Shown: positions 11,304 through 23,552, counted from the stretch's first letter. The stretch: 64,000 nucleotides of DNA from Mytilinidion resinicola (GCF_010093595.1 NW_022985473.1:298047-362046), one strand, 5' to 3'. Translations and numbers: made by a program. The notes: generated by a model not told the origin, from the letters alone.

Positions 11304-12337
11304 GGTGATACAATGCTGTACTGAATGGTCTCGGAATCAATGGTAATGGTCTAAAAGCCTGAATTTAATATCATTTCTACGATATCTCCTCCCCTTAAGT
11401 AGCAACAGAACCTTAACCCCTTCGCTCAGATATCCGCATACGGATATCAGTTGTCGAACGCGCTATCACCCACTCTCATCGCGACTTTACATACCCCGCT
11501 CGCACTACGGCAGCTTGATGCCGCAGATTCATCAGCATCGCGAGTGGTGAGGAGCCACTATCCCAGAGCCCTCGCATCACACTTCCTTATCACGAAGCGA
11601 GGCGTGGTATAAGCGAGAGCTGATAGGCTGGTTTGGGAGTCTAAGGCGGGGGTCGCGCAAAAAGACTGGACGGTTGCGCGATGGGGATGCCTGGAGATGT
11701 GTGTTTGTCGAGCAACATCCTGGCTATGAGGTGAGAGGTGCAGCTGTGCTTGGGATTGGTGATTGGTGATTGCGCGTTTATGTATTTCCGAACCGCCTTG
11801 CAACCAGGCGGAGAGCACGTCTTACATTTTCGATATTTAATTGATATTTTCACTTGCTAACAGGTTAGTATGAAGAAAGGTTGAGGTGGAGTTGGATGCT
11901 CGTCGGAATCGGGCCGAATCACGGCTCGTCAAATGGGAGACCTGGAAACTTCGACGACATTACAACTTTCAAGCTACATGCCACCATAACCACAACATCT
12001 ATTCGAACAGGACGACTTTTGAGCAATCAATGGAAAGCTATGGGCTATAGTGAACAGTCTAGCTCTATGAATATCGGTGAGTAAACATTTAGGTTGCTAC
12101 TGACTATGAGGAATGACACACTGCAGAGATCTCCATTCCACGGGTAATTGGTTATCATCTACATGATTCAACGAATCAGGCCCACACACGTAAGTGGTTT
12201 TATACATGCGTCCAGTACATAGTCGTCATCGTTCATCGTTCATCGTGCATCGTATCATTTTCAAGAGCGCATTAATGCTTCCAACAATACAAGCCAAGCA
12301 GTCATTACCAATCACAGCGTTCTTAAGCACTTTCTTG
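11304..12337. other. Intergenic; promoter of the dioxygenase gene and 3' flank of the surface-protein gene
   Basis: No gene is supported. The 11.5-11.85 kb frames on the minus strand are chance frames. A short imperfect tandem repeat of TCATCGT occurs near 12226-12250. Confidence 0.6.
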
Positions 12338-13499
12338 TCAATGCTGTACTCCTAATCCCAGCCCTTTCAGGCTCTTAGATACACTGACTCTGTGCCATGC
12401 CGGTATTGGAGTGGCCGGTAACTCAGAGACAGTCCACCTTGTTCCAATCTCTGCAGGACTGCGCTTGTTCGCCATCTCTACTGGGCTGTACCCACTGAAT
12501 TTGTAATCAGACGCTGGCCGTTCAATGCTGACGAGTTCTCGTTGGCTACCGTATGTATCCAATGATGTCGCTAGAGATTGAGAAGGTATTAGATTGTTCG
12601 ACCGGCATCGAAGCCAGAAGATCACGATGATCGAGATGCAGAGCAGTGCAAGTCCGCCGATTACTCCACCAACTATTGCGGAGATGTTGGTGGTGGGAAC
12701 GGGCGTTGACGTCGTGGAACTTTGCGAATTCTGTGGAAGGGCTAAGAAAGAGGAGGTGGATGATGAGGCGGTCGGTGATGATGTAGTCGTTGCAAGACTC
12801 GTGGTAGCAATCGAGGAACTACTTCCAAGCGAAGAGCTTAAGGCTGTTTGAAGAGTGGATGAGGGTAACGAAGAGGTCGATCTAGGGGTCGGGAAGCTGC
12901 TAGATGGTGTCGGCGTTGACGTTGGAGAGTCTCCGGTAGTGAACGCAGCTAAGAGATGATCTGTCGTCGCGACCTTTCCGCACGCGATATAGGAGTATGT
13001 TTGGTCGGGTCTCGCAGTCAGTAGAGCTGTGGAGCAGAAGTCCCCAGTATTTCCACTACGGCAGAGGTAAGCCCACGTTCCCTATCTATCTCTCAAATTT
13101 TCAGACTGACCAAGTAAAGGTAGTGATTTTGGTATTCCCAACTGCTCCACAACCCTTTGAGCATGCATGAGAGTCGACGCAATTGCCAGCTAGGCCGCAA
13201 TCGCTTGCGCTGATGACAGTAGAAGGACAGAATCCCCACAACGAGTTTTCCACATCGACTCGACCATCCGCAGTCCGTGGCTTGGTAGGATCTCCAGTCA
13301 AGAATCCGCAGGTGTTTTCGAAGGTAGTTTCTTGTCGTCGTGCCAGCTCGATCCAGTCTACGTGCGATGCATTGTCGCAGGCTCTAGCTCTCGACAGTAC
13401 AGGTTTGCCGAGTAGTCCTTCTTGATGCCTGGGGCTTGCACAGACAAAGCCTTGGAAGGTAACGGTCCAGAAGAAATACAGTAAGAATACAGGAACCAT
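12338..13499 (-). CDS. Secreted, single-pass cell-surface protein with S/T-rich stalk
   Basis: Exons 13499-13111 and 13055-12338 (55-base intron) give 368 aa. In order: signal peptide (MVPVFLLYFFWTVTFQGFVC, about residues 1-21); a Cys-rich ectodomain with ENTCGFLTGD and SLWGFCPSTVISASDCGLAG followed by CVDSHACSKGCG; after the splice FTCGNTGDFCSTALL and YIACG; a Ser/Thr/Pro-rich stalk; a transmembrane helix (ISAIVGGVIGGLALLCISII) close to residue 265; then a basic WLRCR stop-transfer and a cytosolic tail of about 90 residues. This is the architecture of many fungal wall-associated membrane proteins, reminiscent of Wsc/Mid2 sensors, but the Cys pattern is not WSC. The function is unknown; a wall or surface sensor is a guess. 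A TATATA sequence lies only about 15 bases upstream of the start codon. Confidence 0.8.
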
Positions 13500-14160
13500 A
13501 TTAGGCCTGATATATAAAAGCGTTCACGATGTAGCGACGTGGTACAATCGGCCCATTGTGAAAGCATCTTAGCGGAGTGAACACTACTATCTTATTGCCT
13601 CCTTTGCTGTGCCTCAAATCGACCTGGCGGCCATACGCCTCTCAGTCAATATCATGGCTTTAAATTTAGGGGGCAATTCGCGAAGTGCTACCAGTCAGGA
13701 TATCTACGCCCAAAACTTATCCCAAACGCCAATAGCCGACTCTGAAATATTTTTGGAGCGGTTCTTCGGTCTTCCTGATTGGAAAAGACATGCAGATCTG
13801 GAACTGATTTGCTGCAGTTTACTCTTTTTGGGTTGTCGCGCCTATCTGTGGCTGCGTGCTGTGCCGCATCCGCCAATAGAGGGGTGCCATAGCGCAGCCT
13901 TGTGCAATTTCTGGCGCTTAAGGGGGTCGGAACCTGCACATCCGCTTCGCCCGAACAGCAAATCGCCAGTTATCTACCCTATCACGCATCCCAAAGGTTG
14001 CGATCAACGGGTCCGCCGGAGTGGCACAGGGGGTACGCAGGATGGCACGTCTCCACGCAGGGGCCGTTGCGCCTAAGGACGTACCTCTTGACGTCTGCGT
14101 CTGCCAACCCTCTCTTTGTCAACTTTTTGTTCGGCCCAGCGTTCGTTCGTTCCGTTCCCC
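13500..14160. other. Intergenic, divergent promoters
   Basis: This sequence lies between the divergent surface-protein and GT69 genes. Frames on the plus strand (13.6-14.07 kb) lack coding features. I see nothing else. Confidence 0.6.
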
Positions 14161-15556
14161 ATGTATTCCCGGCGAGCTGTACCGGTGTTAAAAGCGTTGT
14201 GCCTGTGCTTTGGGGCCTTGTCGTTGCTAGTCGGCTTTTCATACTTGTGGACTGGTTCATCTTTTGGGCTAGTCAAGGTACCAAATTATTTCCACGATTC
14301 GATAAGCTCTATCTCGGCGAATAAGACTGGTAGATATCCCGCTGTTCTCCAGTCTAACGTAGTTTAACCTCGAAGAAACAGTAGAGAGCCCTACCAAAGA
14401 AAATGATGCACCAGAAGAGAAGAAGCCGTTGTCGAAATGGCTAGACGCTGCACCCTCGTTCATTAAAGCCATCATGAACCCGCAAGACGGCACCTTCAAC
14501 CGACTAGACTGTCCAGCCCTGCAAGGAAACCGGTACGAATATCTTCGCCCTTCTCAGGAACTAGTGAACATCACCTCGAAAACGCCGAAATACTTCTTTG
14601 CTCTGGATCTCTATGACTGCGCACATATCCTTCCTCGACTGATCGGATCAATCGTCGAAACTATGCGTTATCTTGGCCCTGAGAACTGTGCTCTGTCGAT
14701 AGTCGAGGGACGTTCCGTAGATGGGACATACGAGGTCCTGAAGCTCATGAAGGAGAACATCACAGCGATCGGAGCTGAGTACACGTTCGTTACAAATGAG
14801 ATCGACCCTATGGCCAAGGGTGGGAACCGCATTGAAGCACTAGCGACACTTCGCAATCAAGCTTTGAAACCACTACTGGACCAACCGCATCGATACGACC
14901 CAGACACCACCATCATCTTCTTAAATGACATAGCGCTCTGCACGGAAGACATCCTCGAGTTGATCCACCAACGCATTGCTCAGCAAGCTGACATGACATG
15001 TGCCATGGACTGGACGTATGTCGGAGATAATCCAACCTTCTACGACGTCTGGATAGCGAGAGGCATGAACGGCGACTCGTTCTTCAACATCCCCGAAGAC
15101 GGCAGTTGGGACTTCGCCTGGAACCTCTTCTGGAACAACGCGCCCACTGCTGAAAGATTGCAAACCGAGAAGCCGTTCCAAGTATTCTCATGCTGGAATG
15201 GCGTAGTATCATTCACAGCTAAGCCTTTATGGGAGAAGAACGTCAGATTCCGCGTCTCGTATGAGGGCGAGTGCTTCCAAGGGGAGCCAAAGCTCTTCTG
15301 CAAAGACATGTGGTACCACGGCTACGGCAAAATCGCCGTGATACCTAGCGTCAACGTCGAATATAGCGACGCCATGGCGAAGAGAATCAAAGAGCTCAAG
15401 GGATACGTCTCACGATGGGTGGACACTGAAGATGCGTCCTCGAAGATCGATTGGCAGCCAAGCCCGCCCGAAAAAGTAAAGTGCATGAGGTCGTACCCGG
15501 ACCAGACTTGGTTGCCTTGGGACGAGCAGCTGGCAGAACATGGCGTTGCTCCGTAA
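14161..15556 (+). CDS. GT69 (CAP59/CMT1-type) alpha-1,3-mannosyltransferase
   Basis: Exons 14161-14329 and 14382-15556 (52-base intron) give 447 aa. It is a type II Golgi-like membrane protein: a short cytosolic N terminus (MYSRRAVPVLK), one signal anchor (LCLCFGALSLLVGFSYLW, about 13-30), then a luminal catalytic region. GT69 signatures are clear: YFFALDLYDCAHILPRLIGS, YLGPENCALSIVEGRSVDGT, RIEALATLRNQAL, TTIIFLNDIALCTEDILEL, DMTCAMDWTYVGDNPTFYD, VFSCWNGVVSFTAKPL, GECFQGEPKLFCKDMW and IAVIPSVNVEY. Cryptococcal CMT1 transfers mannose in alpha-1,3 linkage and CAP59 is needed for capsule export; in moulds the family is thought to act on wall or glycoprotein mannans. A start 45 bases upstream (14116) is also in frame; I prefer 14161 because it leaves a normal short tail before the anchor. 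Confidence 0.88.
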
Positions 15557-15670
15557 GCAAGAGTTGGTAACACAGCATGTATGCCCGCACGCTCCTACGC
15601 CCAAAAGCCATATGACGCAGCTCGGGAATCTCTCGGCCGTGTCAGATTTGGGATAGCATAAGTCAGCAAG

Positions 15671-15711
15671 ATCACGTGATGGTACAGTAATCTATCCGAG
15701 AGTGGTATAAA
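15671..15711 (+). promoter_or_regulatory. ATCACGTGAT palindrome and TATA box of the MDR gene
   Basis: A perfect ATCACGTGAT lies at 15671-15680 and TATAAA at 15706-15711, 127 and 92 bases upstream of the start codon at 15798. The spacing suits a bHLH-controlled, TATA-containing promoter. Confidence 0.5.
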
Positions 15712-15797
15712 GTAAGTATAGAAACCGACAAGAACATCTACAAACCGAGCATCTCACCATCTCTGATATCAAGTGCTCAAGTTCTAAGACAAGCGCA

Positions 15798-16949
15798 ATG
15801 GACGCTCTCATCCTCGATGCCACGTCAAAGACCGCAAACGTTCAGCGCATCCCGATCCCAGAACCAGGCCCGACCGAGCTCCTCGTCCATGTCGAAGCAG
15901 TAGCCTTGAATCCCGTGGATGCTCTGTATACCTTCAACCCACTCGGCCAAACCGGACGAGTCGTCGGTACCGATTTCGCAGGAACAGTCGCCGCATTAGG
16001 ATCAGACGTCCCGTCTCTAAATCCAACCCTCAAAGCCGGCCAACGCGTCGCTGGCTTCCTCCAAGGCGCCTGCTCAGCAAACGACCGACCCGGCGCTTTC
16101 GCCAACTACCTGATTGTCCCGCACGACCTAGTCTGGCGCGTTCAAGACAGCTTGAGTCTTGCAGAAGCAGCATCAGTGTCCTTGACGGCTCTAACAGCCG
16201 CACAAGGCCTCTTCCCGCGCCTAGGCCTGCCAGCACCCTTCGCATACGATGTGAAACCTTCAACAAAGAGTACCGAGGAATCCCTGACCGCATTCATCTA
16301 CGGTGCCTCCACCTCCGTCGGCCTGAACGCCACCCAACTCCTCCAACTCGCTGCCAAGGCCCATGGTATGACGCTCCACCTCATCGGCGCTGCGAGCCCC
16401 TCTCGCCATGCCATGCTCTCAGCGGCTCCGTACAGCTTCACCTCGCTCGTGGACTACCGCGATGAGGCCTGGCCAGCTCAAGTCCGCGCTTTGACAAACG
16501 GTGCAGGTGTCGACATTGGCTACGACTGCATCTCTGAAGGCCCATCCGTCGCTGCTGTCGCATCTACTCTCTCGTCAGCAGGAAGGATGGCGGTCGTGCG
16601 ATCCCGTGCTGGCAAGGCGTGGGCAGCCGAGCCAGGAACTTTACCCACGGAGCCCGTGTACGGCGCGGTGTGGGAGGGGTTGGGAGAGAGGGTCGAGTAC
16701 CAAGGATTCATCGTGCAGCCCTCAGCGCCTGCTCGTGCGTTCGCGGTTGAGTTCTACAAGTGGCTTTCGAAAGTCGGCGGGAGTGAGCTACTGCCGAATC
16801 CGATTAGGAAGATGCCAGGCGGACTTGAGAGGATTGTGCCGGATGGGTTCAAGCTGTTGGGACCTGGGAGCATGGAACAGAGGGGTGGGGAGAGCACAGA
16901 GGAGTGGATGAGGCCGGTTAGTGGGGAGAAGCTTGTTTATGAGATTTGA
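15798..16949 (+). CDS. Medium-chain dehydrogenase/reductase, trans-enoyl-reductase-like
   Basis: An intronless frame of 383 aa starting MDALILDATSKTANVQRIPI. The GroES-like part contains VEAVALNPVDALYTF and GRVVGTDFAGTVAALGSDVP, and the NADPH Rossmann part contains AFIYGASTSVGLNATQLLQL (about residue 163) and GADIGYD-type sequence (GAGVDIGYDCIS). There is no Cys/His catalytic zinc site, so it belongs to the zinc-independent quinone/enoyl reductase branch; overall it resembles fungal LovC-type trans-acting enoyl reductases, which partner with polyketide synthases. No PKS is present in this window, so it is more likely a stand-alone reductase. It is cytosolic and the substrate is unknown. The C terminus (EEWMRPVSGEKLVYEI) matches the usual family ending. 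Confidence 0.85.
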   Translation: MDALILDATSKTANVQRIPIPEPGPTELLVHVEAVALNPVDALYTFNPLGQTGRVVGTDFAGTVAALGSDVPSLNPTLKAGQRVAGFLQGACSANDRPGAFANYLIVPHDLVWRVQDSLSLAEAASVSLTALTAAQGLFPRLGLPAPFAYDVKPSTKSTEESLTAFIYGASTSVGLNATQLLQLAAKAHGMTLHLIGAASPSRHAMLSAAPYSFTSLVDYRDEAWPAQVRALTNGAGVDIGYDCISEGPSVAAVASTLSSAGRMAVVRSRAGKAWAAEPGTLPTEPVYGAVWEGLGERVEYQGFIVQPSAPARAFAVEFYKWLSKVGGSELLPNPIRKMPGGLERIVPDGFKLLGPGSMEQRGGESTEEWMRPVSGEKLVYEI

Positions 16950-17269
16950 GGAAAGGGGATCGGGGTCGGATTTATTTCTTCTGGGAATGCGAAATAAAAC
17001 TTTAGAGATTTAGCTTCAGCTTGTCAGGCAAGTTCCATGAGACGACTTCATGACACAGCGTCACACTTTACTAAAGGCTAATACTTCTGTGTTGTTAAAG
17101 CTAAACTTGAACATTGATGTGCGAAAGGACATGACAACCTAAAGACGTATGAGATGAATCAACACGGATGACCATACGATTGAGTAAAAACGTAATCATA
17201 TAAGCAGAAACGAGACGAAGGTTGATAGATGCATCCTTGAAAGGAAAAGGTTGCAACCTGGGTTGCTGT

Positions 17270-17279
17270 ATCACGTGAT
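17270..17279. promoter_or_regulatory. ATCACGTGAT palindrome
   Basis: A perfect copy of the 10-base palindrome between two convergent genes, not in an obvious promoter position. Confidence 0.35.
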
Positions 17280-17477
17280 CTGTGAATCTGTGCTGATATA
17301 GAAAAAAGTCGTGACTTCATGAAAAAGAAAGGCATCCGAACCCCATGAAAGGAGACTCGTGCCCGTTCGAACGAAGTTCGGGGGCGTAACGTATTGTGAG
17401 GACGACGGGAACTGACTGCGGTATCATTGCTGGACGTATTGAATCGGTTTGGCAAGCTTTGCGTGAGAGTGTGAGTC

Positions 17478-18682
17478 TCAATTGAAGTATTTCCCGTAAT
17501 CTCCGTTCTCAAACCCTTCCAGATCTTTGATGGTTGACGTCCGACCTTGGTATGGGCAGGTCCAGACTCGAACGACTAATCCTCGTTCGGGTACCCCTTA
17601 GAGTGGTTAGATTAAGACATTGTAATTGGACAGTTGATGTGTACTTACTGCCGTTCGGATAGCTGTGAACTTTGAATTCCTGATTGGCAAAACAGTGGGT
17701 GACGCAATATGCCGCATGAACTTTGGAGATCGAGAAGACAATCAGGGCAAGAAGAATTGGCAGTTCTCCAGTCAAACCCCCATACTCAGTGGTATCATGG
17801 GCCCAAGGCCGTGGTGCATGATAGATATCGGGAAGGAGCATGCTAGGCCATGGCTGGTTCTCCCTTTGTGTCCTCAGTATTTGTTGTGTTCCAGCGAATG
17901 TCAAGTGGGACGAGTAATCGGTTTCGTGGTGATCGAAAGTCAATTTATGCCAGTTGTTGGCCGCTTGGTTTGTTAGAGACGCATCGCAATCCGAGATCCA
18001 GAACCCGTGGTTGTAATAAATTGAATAAGTTTTGAAATGAATGGCGCCTGATGGCGGTTCCGTGATTGTGAGTTTTTCAATAGCTGTGCCGTTGCACCAC
18101 CAGTAAATGCCAGTTATTCCTCCACTCATCAACTTGTTGCTCCCAGGGCTCGTTGGTGGCATCCAGGTTCCATGGGCATCGGTAACCGGAGAGGCGAGAG
18201 CATCCACTTCCATATCATCAATGCGGAATATGTAGGTCGGCTGTGATAGAAATCCGATCAAAACTGTACGCCTGAATATTTTGCGGGACACTCACAGCCA
18301 TGGCCACTTGCTTTCCACAGGTTTCGCGTACGCAGCTAGTGTTCTGGGACAACGGATTCCGCACAAGAACGCCTCGGATACAATTTCCAAGAAGACTCCA
18401 GCTGAACTGGTTTTCTGCTGCCCATGTCCTCGCCTTACCGGAAGCTTTATCTCAAGCTTTCCGATGAGGCTCTTACGGTAGACACTCCGACTCACAGCTA
18501 CGACGGCACAAAAGGGTCAGACGACTTCCCCCTAGCTCGTATATGACAGCACGAGCATTGCGGGATGCAGATAAAGGTGCATGGCTCCATTCGCAGGATA
18601 GCGGTGTGTCCAGGATCTGCTGGCTGCTGCACTGCGGCGCCCCCCAGACCTCCACATAATACCCCACCATCGAAGCCGACAT
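17478..18682 (-). CDS. Unrecognised four-exon protein
   Basis: Proposed exons 18682-18477, 18401-18296, 18240-17649 and 17596-17478 give 340 aa with all phases consistent. Exon 3 is the best supported (PTYIFRIDDMEVDALASPVT, GITGIYWWCNGTAIEKLTIT, AANNWHKLTFDHHETDYSSH). The last intron joins VHSYPNG to RVPERGLVVRVWTCPYQGR and ends LEGFENGDYGKYFN. Exons 1-2 carry a Cys-rich stretch (LLCRRSCESECLPWSLLGNC, then NTSCVRETCGKQVAMA). A hydrophobic segment (LPILLALIVFSISKVHAAYC) sits near residue 265 and might be a membrane helix. I do not recognise the family. The 5' end and the first acceptor (18402) are uncertain, so treat the N-terminal 70 residues as provisional. Cysteine content and predicted glycosylation motifs (NGT, NTS) fit an extracytoplasmic protein, but no signal peptide is obvious. 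Confidence 0.5.
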
Positions 18683-21600
18683 GGATGCCTGTTCCGCCGG
18701 AGCGACGAGCAATGATGGCTCGGGGCACTGGTTGCCGAGCTGTTGAGTTCGAAGGAAGCGTTTGACAGCGCGTCATATCTCCTGAGAACCAAACTTTTCG
18801 CGATCATGGCGGACGGGCTCTGCGTCTTGATCCAGAAGGCATCACGCTCACTTATCGCTGGCGCAGCGTGAGCCGACTGGGCAGACAGTTAGTGGTTATC
18901 GCAGAGGTGTCAGCTGCCGTAGTGCAGCAGGTAGCAGGTTTCTTTGAGAATTTGGGCGCGCATACAGCCGGGCTGGGAAACGTAAGGCCTGCGCAGTCGA
19001 CCAACCACTCTAGTTGAAGACGCCATTGTGCATGATGGTGTCGGAAGACGCGGCAGTGCCAGCTGGACGCTCGCTCTCGTGTCAGGCAGCCAGTCGACCA
19101 TCTCGAGTGCGGAGTGACATGATCCTAGGAAACCGAAATATATTGACACGTTGCGCGTACCAAGACTTTAGATCGTCGGACGAAGTCAACACTTATGGGC
19201 TTTCGAAAGGAGTGGTAGTGAGTGGGAATCGAATCGCTCGCGGGCCGGATGGAGCTGTGGAAGCGGAAGGATGAGGCTCAAGTGGACGGTGATTTGCCGG
19301 CTAGCTATAAAGAGGCGACGGCGCTGGAGCATGCGAGCCGAAGGGATTGGGGTTGGTCGCGCTGCTTTTTGTGTATCGACTCGATATCGTTCCCTGCTCC
19401 GGCAATTAGTCGGACGTTTAGCTCTATTTTGGACTGGTAGGCCGTTCCCAACTGTCAAAGACAAGGAGAAAGACTCATTGCAAAGTCTGATCGTTCCTAG
19501 GTTTCCGGGAGCGGCGGCTCATTAAATACAGTTACGCGCCGGCTGCGCTGCACCAGCTGACAGCTGGAACAAGTGGCACAGTCCAGAGAGGGCGCTAAAA
19601 CGGGGCGAAATAACCTCACGCATGCTGCGCGTTCTTCGTTCGCCTTGTTGCCCTGTTTCTAGCTGCGGTCGCCATTGCATTGAGGCAAGAAGCACGTCTC
19701 CGGTGAACTTTTCCAAGCCGCCGGCAGGATGGGCACCAACCAAATTCCATCGCCGGACAGATCAGTCGATTCAATTACTGGTTGACAGCGTAGTGGATAT
19801 GGCATTCAGACCTCTCAGGCTCGGCGACTGATACGAAAAAAGACCATGGATGTAATTTGACGACACAGACAGTCCACACAAACAAGAATGACATACCACA
19901 CCTTACTCGGGCTCAAAAGAATGTCGGACGCACCTTTGACCACGTAGCAAGGACTGGAAGCACCGCAATGCCTCGCTCATGTGCTTGACCGGTCCATGGC
20001 CGGTTGATGACCTGCTGTTCGACGCGAGATTCAACAACATCCACCCGCACACGAAGACTAGGGCAGACACTATTGGCCAATGTGGAAGGTGCCGCTTATC
20101 CATACGACGGCGTTTCTACCGGGAGAAAAGCTTCTTCGAACGCTGCAGCACGTCGACGTCGGTAGCAATCTTGGACGTTGCAGGCGCCAGGCCGAATCGG
20201 ATTTCCACCCATCTCCACGATGCCTGGTCAGCTGGACCCCCTTGGACGATAAGGTTAGGCTTTATGCTGCCACACTTCGCAGCACACGCATTGCCTCGTA
20301 AATCCAGAGTTGGTCGAGCCACCTGGACAGCCACGTGAACGGCACAGTACTCTAGGGCTCGCCAATGAGGAACACCCGCCACCTCTTCGCCACGTCGCTT
20401 CCACTGCGTTCCGAGTCTAAAATGGCAGGCGAATAGCTTTTACCGGCGCTTGAGCTCTTTTGGAGGATGCCCGGATAAGTGCTCTTCAGCTATCCTATAT
20501 CATGTCAGCTCTCCGCGCGTTGGACTGATACTGAACTCTCTCTTCGCTCCTGATCATCTTAAGGTTCGTGACTATAGGTCTTCTGTAGACTACACAAGAG
20601 TAGTAGTATACCGTATAACGAGAAGCAAGAGAAAGAGCCAGCGGATGGGGGGGGGCTAGAACCTATACGTAAGTCTGAGAGGCGGTCTGCATCCCGAGGC
20701 ATGATGACAAACTAGACAGACTCTCGCGACTGACGCCTCTGCCCGCAGCTGACACAACCTTGGGCTCATAGGTGTATTGAACATCCATTCTATCCTTGTA
20801 TCGTCCACGAGGGCGCAAGCTCCCCTTACGAGGTCGATGTAACGTTTCGACGAAAGACGCGGACGATATCCTAAGCGGTAGTATTCACAATCATGCAGCA
20901 AGGGGCAACCCGTCACCAACTCGACGCATCAGGCGGTAACTTGATAAGCGGCATGTAGTGGACCGAAAGGGGGGTGAAGCACCCGAACGTCTGGATATGC
21001 TCTCGGAACTAAAGACTTAGGCGGGTTGGTCAACGACGGCACTGACTGTAACCTGCGTACGAGCTACGGAACGGGAGCTACCGCTGAAACGAACCCTAGG
21101 TGAATGATGATCGGTGAGCTCCATGGTTGTGGTAGCGGCCGGCTCTTCACGCTCCGTTTGTCTCCTTCCCCTGATTCTCAGTCTCTTGTCCACATTATGC
21201 ATCCATTCCTTCTATGGGTTCCCCTAATCCTCTTCAAGTCGTACTAAGGATGCGAGCAAGTATATCGACCAAGTGTTAGCTGTGAGGGAGTCTGAGTTAT
21301 CGCGTATGATAGTCCGGACGTTCTGCGAGCAACGACGACGTGGCAAGACGGGCTTAGGCTACTGCAGAGCTAGGAGTTGGGATGGGAGTGGCCTTGTTGG
21401 CGTTTTCAGCACGGAAACTTCAGGAAGATGGCTTTAAGGATTCGTTCGTGGTGTAGTTGAACGTTCCTAGGCGGTGGGAACCTGACAGGACGTCTCTTGG
21501 TCGAAGGAAGCGGGAGAGCTAGAGCGTAGAAGATAGTTAGGAACAAATGTTACAGAGCGGCAGTGATGACATAATCTGTAATATAAACGCTTCAGTCGAA

Positions 21601-21764
21601 AGCGGAAAAGCGCTAAAAAGTTGTGCACTGACGAAACTTTCCCACCACCAACGCATCTCATCGTGATATCGTCAACTTGTCCACCCTAACTACAATAATA
21701 CTTGTTGAACGTGTCCAAAATTGAACCTCTGCTTGTGCCCCCGCAAGCGACGTCAACTAGAATT
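18683..21764. other. Gene-free region of about 3 kb
   Basis: No supported gene. Frames are short, overlap on both strands and have no splice-linked continuation. There is no strong AT bias suggesting extensive RIP and no long terminal or inverted repeats that I could see. It precedes the NOB1 gene, whose promoter must lie in the last few hundred bases. Confidence 0.55.
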
Positions 21765-23552
21765 ATGGCCTCCTCGGACAATCCAGTACATACACTCATC
21801 CTCGATGCAGGCCCGATTATAAAAAACATTCCAGCAGTCAGCAGCTTGCTCGCACAATCAGAGGCACTCATCAGTGAGTAGAGTGCTGCTGTGTTAACTG
21901 TATACGCACTACGATTGAAATTGGACTGATCAATATAGCCACACCCGCTGTCGTGCGAGAAATCCGAGACCCTGCAACACGATCACGCTTAGAAACAACT
22001 CTACTGCCATTTCTGACGATACGAAACCCGACCCCAGCCAGCTATGAGGTTGTTGCGCAGTTTTCTAAAAAGACTGGTGATTTCGCTGTGCTAAGCAGGT
22101 CACGTTGATCCATCCTCATTAAGTCATTCACGCACTAACTCCGAGCAGACCTGATTTGGAGATCTTAGCTCTAGCTTATGAACTTGAGTGTTCGTCTTCC
22201 TTCCTACATCTTAAAGTCTGATGTGTTAACCGAGACCAGGCGAGAAGAACGGTGGTAACTGGCGCCTGCGAAGTATCCCTGGACAGAAAGAGCTGAATGG
22301 ACCATTCCCAAGCAAGGAGAAGACAGAATCAGCAAATGCTCAACAGAAAAATGAATCTCAGACTGACAAATCTGCACAAGAAACGCCAGGGAATGGTCGG
22401 AGTACAACAGAACTGCCAACAAAACTGCCAACAGAGACTCCAGAAGCACCCTCCGAAGAAGAATGGTCTGCAGCCACCGCAGTGGATTCTACTATTGAAG
22501 TGCTGGAAATTTCACACACAGCTATTAACTCTGCTCGAACATCGGAAACAGGCGGTGTATCAATCACTGCAAATGAATCATCCGAACCCCTGCGCACAGA
22601 AGAAGCACCTAAAAGCCACTCAAATCATCACGCAGATGCACATCCAGCTGAACAAAACATACCAATCTCGCAATCTGAGGACGTCGAACCGAAACTCGCA
22701 GAACTACGATTGTCAGACTCTACCGAGCATGTTGGACCCGTGGAAGAAGATAGTACAGAAGAAGTGCCCCAACTAACAGAATCTTCTGACGATTCTGACG
22801 GCGGTGGCTGGATTACGCCCTCCAACCTGAAGAAGCACCAAACCAAAGAGAGTAATAAGTCGTTCCAATCCTACAAGCAACCAAAGACCATGTCGGTAGC
22901 AACCTTGACCACCGATTTTGCCATGCAAAACGTCCTCCTCCAGATGAACCTCAATCTCCTATCAACATCTCTCGCGTAAGTCTAGAACACAATCCTTCTC
23001 ATCACCAAATCTCTCCTCAACCGACAATTTCTGCTCAACCACCAACCTCTCTGCTATCTCCCCACTACTAACCTAACACCCACCCCCATCAGCCGCATCA
23101 GCCGCCTAAACACCTACATCCTCCGCTGCTACGCCTGCTTCCTCACGACCAAGCTCATGGACAAGCAATTCTGCCCCCGCTGCGGCAAGCCCTCGCTCAC
23201 CCGCGTCGCATGTTCGACCTCCTCCACGGGCGAATTCAAGCTCCACCTGAAGAAGAACTTCCAGTGGAATCACCGCGGCGAGCGTTACAGCATCCCGAAA
23301 GCCGTGCACGGCTCCTCCAACGGCAAGCGCGACGTCGGCGGCGGCAAAGGCGGCTGGGGCCAGGAGCTCATCCTCGCCGAGGACCAGAAGGAATACGCGC
23401 GCGCGATCGAGGGCCAGCGGCGCCAGAAGACGCGCGATCTCATGGATGAGGACTACCTGCCGGGGATTCTGACGGGGGATCGGAACAAGGCGGGCAGCAG
23501 GCCGAAGGTGGGCGCGGGGAGGAATGTGAATTCGAGGAAGCGGATGACCTGA
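21765..23552 (+). CDS. NOB1: NOB1, 20S pre-rRNA endonuclease
   Basis: Exons 21765-21873, 21939-22098, 22149-22189, 22240-22975 and 23093-23552 give 501 aa, phases consistent; exon 3 is a 41-base micro-exon. The N-terminal PIN domain begins VHTLILDAGPIIKNIPAVSS with the catalytic Asp in LDAG, followed by TTPAVVREIRDPATRSRLE, KKTGDFAVLSRPDLEILALA and YELECEKNGGNWRLR. A long acidic, low-complexity linker (about residues 125-320) ends in DDSDGGGWITPSN. The zinc ribbon follows: ILRCYACFLTT and FCPRCGKPSLTRVAC, then KKNFQWNHRGERYSIPK and the highly conserved GGWGQELILAEDQKEYARA near the C terminus. NOB1 cleaves 20S pre-rRNA at site D to make 18S rRNA in late cytoplasmic pre-40S particles. It is essential in yeast. 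The linker is longer than in yeast Nob1. Confidence 0.95.

Noticed and set aside
12226..12250. Tandem TCATCGT repeats as a CRISPR-like or satellite array
   Set aside because: Only two or three short imperfect copies; no spacers and too small to be meaningful.
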